64,000 nucleotides of DNA, taken from NCBI GenBank assembly GCA_025267735.1, contig CM046307.1, forward strand, positions 56,787,395 to 56,851,394. Direction: 5' to 3'. This document shows positions 55,720-64,000 of the stretch, one piece after another. The translations under genes were made by a program, and so were the position numbers. This DNA is from Mactra quadrangularis (Eukaryota > Mollusca > Bivalvia > Venerida > Mactridae). Within the stretch, counting starts at the first letter, position 1. Each line of letters begins with the position of its first letter. The notes under the pieces are model-generated. The model ran no database searches. It saw nothing but the letters and a program-made list of their open reading frames with translations, and was not told the DNA's origin.

Positions 55720-55965
55720 CCAGGCAATTACTTTCATGAATCTTGGTCATGGAATAATTTCTACAGTCATTCTCCCTCCTATCACTGATTCTAAATCATG
55801 TTGGGCAGTTGTCAGTCACTGACAGAAGTATAAGTCTAGTTACTGATTACAAAATTATGAAATTGCTATTAAATCCAGAGATTTAGCTATTTCAGGAAGG
55901 TTAGTTGACTGACTGTCATGATATACACAATGTGTTGCTGCAGTGTTAAACGTGACAAAAAACAT
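55720..55965 (+). repeat. SINE copy without tRNA head
   Basis: ACAGTCATTCTCCCTCCTAT, GGGCAGTTGTCAGTCACTGA, TAAATCCAGAGATTTAGC and GTGTTAAACGTGACAAAAAA correspond to the body and tail of the 41.39-kb SINE. Confidence 0.72.
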
Positions 55966-56628
55966 ACCCAGCCACAACTGCAGTATATTTAAAGCACAAA
56001 AAAGTACAAATGAAGCCCCACTCTGCAGTACAATAAAAGCACCATTCAAGCACATGCTTCAAGTGTACTTCATATCTGAAGCAATTTAACTCACAAGGAC
56101 TACATAAGTGGAAGCATCTTTGAAGTTCCGTCTAAATTATTTAAATTATGCTTCAACGGGACTTCTTGTACAGAAGCATCTTTAAAGTATCAATGGAGCA
56201 TACATGAAGTCCCACACAGACCTTTATTTAATTTGATTACATATTGTATATTCATTTGTTATAAGATATTTTGATACTTCAACCTGTGTTACCACCATCC
56301 TATATCCCAAAGTACATAATTTTACATCATACAGTTGTATATTCAACTACAGAAATTACTTTAAATTAAGGTGGTATTTTCTATCTTTGTGTAAAAATGA
56401 AACACAATTGTCATATCATCCTCATTTTTCACAGATTTATATTAACAATTCTGTCATGTTTGTCTATAATGGTGAAGCATTTTTAATTTTTACTTCATTT
56501 GTTATTCAACTCATGTGAAATAAATATGAATATAAAAATATTACATAAATTACATTCTTTTCTCACTGTGCTCGTATTATATATTTTCCATTCATAATAT
56601 GATATACATGGGATATGGGGGATGATGC

Positions 56629-56712
56629 ATTGATATGTCAGCACAAAACTTACTCTAACTTTCTGCAAATAACAAAGGATGTATATTAGTTTTGCTCTGA
56701 TCCATTGATATG
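56629..56712. repeat. GCAAAACTAG palindrome unit
   Basis: CATTGATATGTCAGCACAAAACTTACT and TATTAGTTTTGCTCTGATCCATTGATATG form imperfect arms; the outer ATTGATATG is a direct copy at both edges. Confidence 0.6.
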
Positions 56713-57342
56713 TTTTAGAGCATATTTGCATTTTATTAGAACCTTGTAGCGTACAGGTTTGGTGGTCTAATTATTACCTTGAAAGACTGAAATAAGAAGT
56801 TATTATAGCTTTTGGGAATCGTAGGAAATATCTTAGAGTGAAGTGGACATTTACTGACCATATTTTTAGGCAACAAATTACTAATAAAGTGGTCACATAT
56901 GCAAACTAGGGCTGTCACAATTAATTACTATGTTTTATTGAAATCAGGTTAATTATTAGCTATTTTAATTATCATTTACACCCATTGCCTTTCGTCCAGA
57001 TAATCAGAGGAAAGAAAATGCTGTCTAAAACTGCTTTATATTGCCTGTTTTCTTATTGAAATCATAGTGTAGTAGATTAACTGCTTAATGGTAACAGTTC
57101 TGGACTCCTTGTGCTAACGTTCTGCTTTGGAATTGACTTTTTCTCCAGAATAATTTAATGTGTCTGTGCATCCTGATGATGTAATAGTGTAAGAAATTCA
57201 CACCAGTGCTCAAGGCTGTCCTCTAAATGTAAGAATACAAGTACTAATGTTGTGTCCACTTACATCATTTCTGTTCAATCTAGCTATACCATATTTAACT
57301 ACATGTATATTATATCCAGTTAAAGTTGTATCAGTAAGTTTT

Positions 57343-57480
57343 ATGTAAATCTCAGTGGCACATACATTAACCCTGCTGACTTGAATACTCAATTATTTAG
57401 TGTGAATGCAGAAATACTGAAGTGTGTAATTAAATTAGTGGAAACTTAATGTATGCACCACTTGCTGTTGAATAAAATGT
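57343..57480. mobile_element. Palindromic MITE, family ACATTAACCC, copy E
   Basis: CAGTGGCACATACATTAACC-CTGCTGACTTGAATACTC on the left, GGAAACTTAATGTATGCACC-ACTTGCTGTTGAATAAAAT on the right, with a ~40-bp loop. Confidence 0.75.
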
Positions 57481-59155
57481 ATCAATTATGAGAATCATAA
57501 TTATTTGTGTTGAGTACATAATCATGCATGAGTAAACAATGCATCCATTAAGAACACATACAGTATTCCAGTGTATATATTTGATTGGAAAGATGATTTC
57601 CTGATATACTTGAAACATCCTCTCAGTTCTGTTTGATTTCATTCTGTTTGTAAGTAAGTAATTAAATGATGGATTATTTATCTAAGGTCATGCATGCTAT
57701 TCTGTAATAGCAGTGCATTCCACATGAAATGATGTGTAAATACATACACTGTTGATTTTGGCATTGGTCTGTAATTGAATATTTAATTAAGTAATTGAAT
57801 TGTTTATTGGCAATTTGTTATAGATGTCTAAATCTATTGAGAACAACCAGAGATATATTCTGTGAGGTTTTGATCTTGGCTAATTATCTGATAGTTGTGA
57901 ATTTTTTTCGGAAAACCTGAACTTTTCTTTGTAATGCCATGTAACCAGTTACTCATCTACTCTTCCACAAGACACTGGCAATTTCTCCATAATTCCTTTT
58001 TAATGAAGGATAATAGACACTATTGTCAAATTTTCATGGAATGGTTAATAACCCCTCTGGGTAAGATTCAAACACATTATCCTCTTCTTGATATTAGATT
58101 CGAAATTCCAGCAAACTACCGACTGCACTTTGAATATATAGGTCCCTTATATTATATGAGATACCTAGAAAGCTGTTACATTTTTATCTGACTGAATATT
58201 GTGTAAGATAATCTTTAGTGACAGATTATAGTTGCATTTGAGTTATTTTTACATTATAGTGTATGATTGGTATCTTGAGCACAACAAGTTCAAAATAATA
58301 AAAAAAACTCATGTGAATCTGTACGTACAATATCATACAATATCGGCAATTTGTAAATTTTTAATTGTGAGCAATATAATTAATGTTGTCGATAAGTGAG
58401 AAAATATCATTATCTTAGTGATAATTGTCAGTAATATTTCATCGTGATGCTGATAAGCTATCCATGAGATGGGCAATGGTGTGTTAATATCATAGATTTC
58501 AAATGCCTTCTTTATTATTTATGTGTTTTATTGGTCTCAGCTACATATTTGTTATAGATTTAGCATCTCCTAGGTGGATTGAATGTATCTACTTAACTTG
58601 TTAATGTGCATTTTATTGCATTTTTGAAATAGATCTACTCTAGAGATTAACTCAATGAGGCATATAATGGTTGTGTATATACCTCCCTTGTGATTTGTAC
58701 TCATAGTATATCAACTCACCCTGTTCGCTCAATTTGTTACATGTTGTTTGTTTTTTTATATTGAATTAAATCTGAGTATGTACACAATTCACAGTGGATA
58801 ATTTTGTTTGTTAATGTCATATTCCAACAATATAAAATAGGGACTTTAGTCAGTTATCTTTCCCTGATAAAATCTGAAGCAAACCAATTGGTAAGTAGGT
58901 CCTTACTGTTGGAATCCTCAGATTTTATCATTGAAGTCCTATGTAAGGATAGCAAAATATTTCATCTAATATCTTTCTTGTTAATGAAGATATTAACAAA
59001 AGTGATGAAATTTAGATAGTTCTTTACCCTTATAATTATAAATACTTGAACTAGCTTGAATTTCAAACAAATTAAATGATTTACAAAAAGTAATTTAACT
59101 CCACATCTCTGAATAGGTGTTCATATTGAAAATACGACAGTGATTTCTAGTATTG
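57481..59155. other. Non-coding stretch
   Basis: No gene, RNA or repeat end recognised. Open frames of 85 and 71 residues (57934-58191 and 58804-59019) lack motifs. Confidence 0.4.
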
Positions 59156-59159
59156 AACA

Positions 59160-59233
59160 AATGGAGTATCATCAAGTATTTAAATCAGCAGGGGTTAATG
59201 TTTGCATCACTGCTAGTTGAATGAAATTCAACA
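59160..59233. mobile_element. Half of a palindromic MITE, family ACATTAACCC, copy F
   Basis: CAAGTATTTAAATCAGCAGG-GGTTAATGTTTGCATCACTG-CTAGTTGAATGAAATTCAAC is the right arm. A matching left arm is not clear upstream. Confidence 0.55.
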
Positions 59234-59239
59234 AATATG

Positions 59240-60340
59240 CAGTCTTGATATTGTTTGAAAAGACAATTGGCTATTCTGGCTTCTCACTGGTATCAGTAAC
59301 AATTAGATTAACCTTCTGGAAATGGTTTGAACTGAGATTTATATTAGTTAATCAATATTCAGGGGTCTTTCCTGTTTCAAATCCTGGCATTGCCTGCTTG
59401 ATAACAAATTGATCATGGTTTCATTTTTATGGACCTAACCATGATTGAAATCCTTAATTTTTTATTGCCCCGATTTAATACTTGTACATATATGTAGCTG
59501 TGAAAATATATTCTGTAATGGATTCCAATAAATGCAATATTATTTTTGTTATATAATTTTTATGAGAGAAAAAACAATAAAATACTATTTCATAAAACTG
59601 TATTAATACTTTGTTTAAATTTTCATAAGAACAAAATAATATTTCATAAAAACCGTATGAATTTTTTTGTGAAAGAAATAATAAGACATTAAAAGTAAAT
59701 AATATTGAAACAAAGTATTAAAAATGTCAAATCAGAGACACCACAGCTTGGTGCCTGTTAAACAATAACATAGATATAAATAATTTAAGTTTATAACACT
59801 CATGGTTAATACGAATATTAGTTCAGTTGTTAATAAATTAATATTTTATTAACAAGATTTGATTTATTGTTTAGGTATCAGAATACAAATAAATAAAATA
59901 CAAATATTTGTCATGTTTTTATCATAGTTATCATAATTACTGTTATTAATTGTTTGTAATAAATCATTGTTTTATGTTATTAACATATGCTATCTGATAC
60001 AAAATTAAAACATTTAGAAGGGCAAGCGCAATACCAGCCTAGATGCTCTTTTATTGACATGTAGATAGACTAGTCTTGCACTGATCCATTAATACTTTTG
60101 AATTATGAAAATGTGGAGAATGCCTCAGAGATATTGAGGTAATAACAATCAATGCATCTGAGTATGAATCATAAAATTTCACTTGTTAGTACATGCATGC
60201 AAATTGCACTGTATGGCATTGTAGTACTGTAAAGGGCTTTAACTTTGCTGTGTATATTTCTTTTGTTTTTGCTCAACATTTTTATTGATTTCTCATTCAT
60301 TTGACATCCATCCCACCGCTATAATCTGTAATTATACAGA
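59240..60340. other. Non-coding stretch
   Basis: Very AT-rich with no supported gene. A half palindrome (GACTAGTCTTGCACTGATCC) of the GCAAAACTAG family is at about 60068-60087. Confidence 0.4.
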
Positions 60341-60379
60341 AATGTATTCACAGGGTTTAGAATTAGTGAAATAATTTTT

Positions 60380-60597
60380 ATTGTCATTCTCCCTTCTGTA
60401 ACCACTGGCCCTAAATCATGTAGGGCAGTTGTCAGTCATTGAAGGAAGTATGCACCTACAGTAACTGGTTACCGCTAAATCCAGAGATTTAGCCTTTCTA
60501 GGATCAGCGAGTAGGTTGACTGACCTCTGTAATATGACCTATATAATGTGTCAGTATAACGTTAAACCCAAACAAAAAAATTAGAATTTAAAAGTGC
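60380..60597 (+). repeat. SINE copy without tRNA head
   Basis: GTCATTCTCCCTTCTGTAAC, ATCATGTAGGGCAGTTGTCA, CTAAATCCAGAGATTTAGCC, TATGACCTATATAATGTGTC and AACGTTAAACCCAAACAAAAAAA. It is the cleanest example of the 3' half of this family. Confidence 0.75.
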
Positions 60598-61848
60598 TAT
60601 AGTTGTTGACTGCCAATTATAGCGAAAATTAAACCCCAGCGATAATTACCTGCCGTATAGTAATAATGAGAATTTCAATATTTTGTGCATCATTAATGCT
60701 GAAATCAATGTTAACTATTGTGTTTGAAGTCAAGGTAGAAGCTTTAAAAAGTGTTAAAGAGTTTGCTAGGAACTCATTGGAAGCAAACTCATTTATTATT
60801 ATCTGATTAACTCAATTGCTTGCAGTCTGCAGTTCAGTATACATGTCACCTTGCTGGAGGGAATGCTAATTGATTGGTTCTTTGGAGGGAGGCTAATTGG
60901 TTGGCTCACTGGGCTGTAAAAACTAATTGCTCAAACTAGTATAATGATGGACTCTGTCATAAGAATTTTGCAATATTGTGCTGCATATTGACAGTTTGAT
61001 GGCTATTTCAGGAATTGTTATTAGGTATTTTCATGCTCATTAAAATGGGGTTGCATTTATGTACAAAACCTTTCTTGAAATGATCTATTGTCTTTATGTT
61101 GCTAATAGAAATCTTGACAATTTTTGGGAAATCTGAAATACAAAAATAATCGTGCTTGAAATTTATGAGATTTTTTATATTTACTAGGATGAAGAAAATT
61201 AATTAAGCTTTAAAATGCATGTAACCTTCATGTTAATGACTTTTCATTGATGATATAAGAAAAGTAAGGTATTCACTACAATGTAATTACAAATTAAAGG
61301 TTGCAAATTTAAGTTTTACTGTATTTATAGGTATTTTCAAATGTCGCTCAAAAGATAAGTGCAAGAATTTTTTGATCACACATATTTACTCTCTAAATTA
61401 AGATATTCCTTATAAAAGTTAAATTTCATCTCAACAATGTAAATCATCAAAGACCACACAATTTATTTATAAATTTTAGCTTGTATAATAATCAAAAACC
61501 GCGCATTATGTTAACTTGTTTTTCATTACTCAATTCATTAAATAATTGATTATTTACAAAATTACTGCGATGAGTAGTACCTGAGACCAGACTTCATACA
61601 ACTTTCATTTTTTCAATTTTCTTTGAAGTTGTATTCTATTTCATGTTGCTGATGACACTTTAACGTCGTGCCTCCGAGCAGACAAGATGTCTGACTCGTT
61701 GATTGGTTAGAATTATAAATTACCGTAAATTGAACATTATTTTGTTACTCATGTGCATACATGTACATCAGAAATTGCATCATTGTCATTACATTGATTA
61801 AAATGTTACAACTTTTACAACTATGAAGATTCTGTTGATGTCATGTGT

Positions 61849-61912
61849 CCTCGCAAAACTAGACTTACTACATGTAAATAAAGAACAAATACAGACTAGT
61901 TTTGGGCTGAGT
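61849..61912. repeat. GCAAAACTAG palindrome unit
   Basis: CGCAAAACTAGACTTACTAC-ATGTAAATAAAGAAC and ACAGACTAGTTTTGGGCTGA. The left half matches the 55.38-kb unit closely. Confidence 0.72.
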
Positions 61913-62344
61913 CATATAATTTGTTGCTGTCCTTGGATCGTTTGTTGCTTTAAGTGGATCCACATAGCTATTGATTCCAATTAAACTGTCATATTTGTAT
62001 GTTTGCAGAGCAGGGGCTGATCAATTTGAAATTTGTTTTAAGATGGAGTCCTAACAACTGAATTTTAATTCAATAAATATTATCTTTTACTATTTCATCA
62101 TATTTCATGTATTATGACGATTCAAGAAAGGGGGTTCGTCATCTATGATTTGACCCACTACATCACTGAATCCATGTTTGTGCTTGTCATTTTGTTGAAT
62201 ACATAATTATACATTTTATATGTTCTGGAAAATAAACAATCTATCTATATGGTACAGCTGACATAAGCGTAGCTTTTGTCCTTTGTTGAATATGTATTAA
62301 CAATTGATCACATTCTCTTAAATTACAATTGTATGAAAGGTATT

Positions 62345-62486
62345 GTTACATTTTATTCAACTGTCCGTGGGGCATACATTAACCCTGCTGATATAAATCA
62401 ATTGTAAGTATCGAAGTATTGTATAGAGAGTATTTAAATCAGTGGGGTTAATGCATGCCCCACCCAAAGTTGAAAATGATTTAACA
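62345..62486. mobile_element. Palindromic MITE, family ACATTAACCC, copy G
   Basis: GTTACATTTTATTCAACTGT-CCGTGGGGCATACATTAACC-CTGCTGATATAAAT pairs with ATTTAAATCAGTGGGGTTAA-TGCATGCCCCACCCAAAGTTG. It has the strongest stem of the seven copies. Confidence 0.82.
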
Positions 62487-62489
62487 AAG

Positions 62490-64000
62490 TTGCAACTAAG
62501 ACTTGAAGCATTGACTTATAAGTAGTTACAGCGGCCTGTTTGTCTTATAACCTATTTTTAGTTACATATATAAAACCCTCCTATATTCTTTTGTTGTATT
62601 GTAAGATCTTTAATAATGCGGGCATAGTGCAAAACGGTCTTTACTCATTTTAAAAAAGTGTATGTTACAACTGTTAAAACAGTGTTTAGCACTAAGTCCT
62701 TGATATGCTGCTTATTTTCAAATTAGCTGTTAACTATTACAAAATTACAGATTTGAGATTCTTAAGTTATTAAGAAACTAGCTCTCAGGTCAAATAATGA
62801 ACAAGATTATAATGACTATTATCTGATACTGGAAGAATTTTAGAATGCACTTAACAGATGGTTGCAGCAAAAGTGCTCAATGGAATTCTTTCTCAGTACT
62901 ACAGAAAATTGGGAGTAATTATCTTATAATATCATGCATTATCTTATTATATTGTGTAAAGTGTTTTGTACTCACTTAACTTAATAGATACGGATTAACC
63001 TGAGCATTTTGAACAATGCTTATCTTAAATTCAAAATTGAAAGTATTATTAATTTGTAAATTTTGACTTCGATGTAGGTAACAATTAACTAGGCTATACA
63101 AAAAAGTTTGCATTAAATTTTGTGTAGGAGATTAATAATGAACTATGTAATTAGATCTAGTTACATGGATATTTTTTGCATGCAGGTTTATAGTCAATGT
63201 TAATATAAAGGCTTTATTACTTCAAACGTTGATCTGCTTTAAGTGCTGTGCACATGTTATACAGCCTATCAAAATAGGCATTTTGTTTGTTGAGTGTTTT
63301 GATTGGTCAAGAGTTATGGGTTTGTATGGGCCCTATCAACATTCACAAATTTCAAGAGTGGCAGCACTTTAGACTCCACTGACCATTCAAGTTTATGTTG
63401 TTCCTTCTTAGTGTGGGTGAAAGAGCCCAATATTTTGAGCTCTAGATAAGTTCTATTGTGTTCAGGCAAGTGGAGTCTCACCTTATATAGGTCAAGGTTG
63501 GTTATAGTGGGTGGACGGAAATATCTTAACTTCTCCTTTTTTTCCTTTGTAAATTTATAATCATGCCAGTATTTGTGATGATGTTAGAACTTCACAAGAA
63601 TAAAATATACAGTATAAATCAATCAGTTCACTATGAAATTCTGTAATAAATCACAAGTTACCTTGCAGCATTTCTAGTTAGCTGTACTTACAATGATTTT
63701 ATCATGCATACTTGTCACTAAAATTACTGTTACCTTTATTTTCAGATAGATTCTTGGCAACTTGGTGAAATGATCTGAAGATCATGACAAACTCTTCATG
63801 ACAGGACTGGTTCACTACAATATAAACTAACAAACATTCTTTGGTAATCAACAAGCTTGACTGGTTCATTGCATTCTACATAACCAATGAACCCCACCTA
63901 TGTAGAATTGAACCCAAAGAGGAAAAAGTAGCAAAAACAACACAGTGTGAATGTCAAAGAGCTAATTCATGTGAAATTAGGATTCTGGAAAAAAATATAA
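62490..64000. other. Non-coding stretch to window end
   Basis: No gene recognised. A good splice-acceptor-like TTACCTTTATTTTCAG ends at about 63745 and the following 200 bases are less T-rich, so an untranslated exon could start there, but all frames are closed within a few codons. Confidence 0.35.

Noticed and set aside
63730..64000. Exon after a splice-acceptor-like site at 63745
   Set aside because: All frames close within a few codons and no donor or poly(A) signal could be paired inside the window.

Overview
The window looks like repeat-dense, AT-rich nuclear DNA of an animal, most probably a bivalve mollusc. The reasons are the tRNA-headed SINEs with a mollusc-like layout, the dispersed hairpin beginning ATACCCCCG, the GGGGCGGATCCAGG terminus, and the eukaryotic splice and poly(A) signals. 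This placement is a judgement from repeat style, not a database match. I see no complete host protein gene. The window could be intergenic or a very large intron.

Layout. 0.7-1.2 kb: two adjacent tRNA-derived SINEs. 2.1-4.3 kb: a LINE tail fragment, a hairpin followed by a GGTT microsatellite, and an array of short palindromes spaced about 150 bp apart. 8.0-10.2 kb: a 2.19-kb non-autonomous DNA transposon with 25-bp perfect terminal repeats starting CACTC, a GTT target duplication and eleven internal copies of GTAACGAACATGTC that largely switch orientation at the element's centre. 11.56-20.84 kb: a complete Ty3/Gypsy LTR retrotransposon on the minus strand. Its LTRs are about 781 bp and about 99% identical, its target duplication is CATC, and it carries one long protease-RT-RNase H-integrase-chromodomain ORF with an extra C-terminal region. 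No gag gene is visible. 22.1-24.2 kb: an element with CCCCTGTGAAATG inverted ends, clusters of CATGGTCAACCATG palindromes and a 197-bp triplication. 28.0-32.5 kb: a nearly full-length CR1/L2-group LINE on the minus strand, with an SGNH-esterase ORF1 and an endonuclease-RT ORF2. It is truncated only at the 5' edge of ORF1. 33.95-35.50 kb: a terminal-inverted-repeat element into which a pogo/Tigger-like MITE has inserted. 35.7-42.9 kb: small tandem arrays and palindromic MITEs. 48.0-52.86 kb: a pair of matching inverted ends enclosing a possible three-exon transcript, a decayed LINE fragment and a phased array of RFX/X-box-like palindromes. 53-62.5 kb: more copies of two palindromic MITE families and of one SINE family.

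The genes act as two self-contained retroelement systems. The LTR element would supply protease, reverse transcriptase, RNase H and a chromodomain-tethered integrase, but would need Gag from elsewhere. The LINE would nick target DNA and reverse-transcribe its own RNA from a 3' end of (TTA)n. The remaining elements look non-autonomous and would depend on transposases or RT encoded outside the window.
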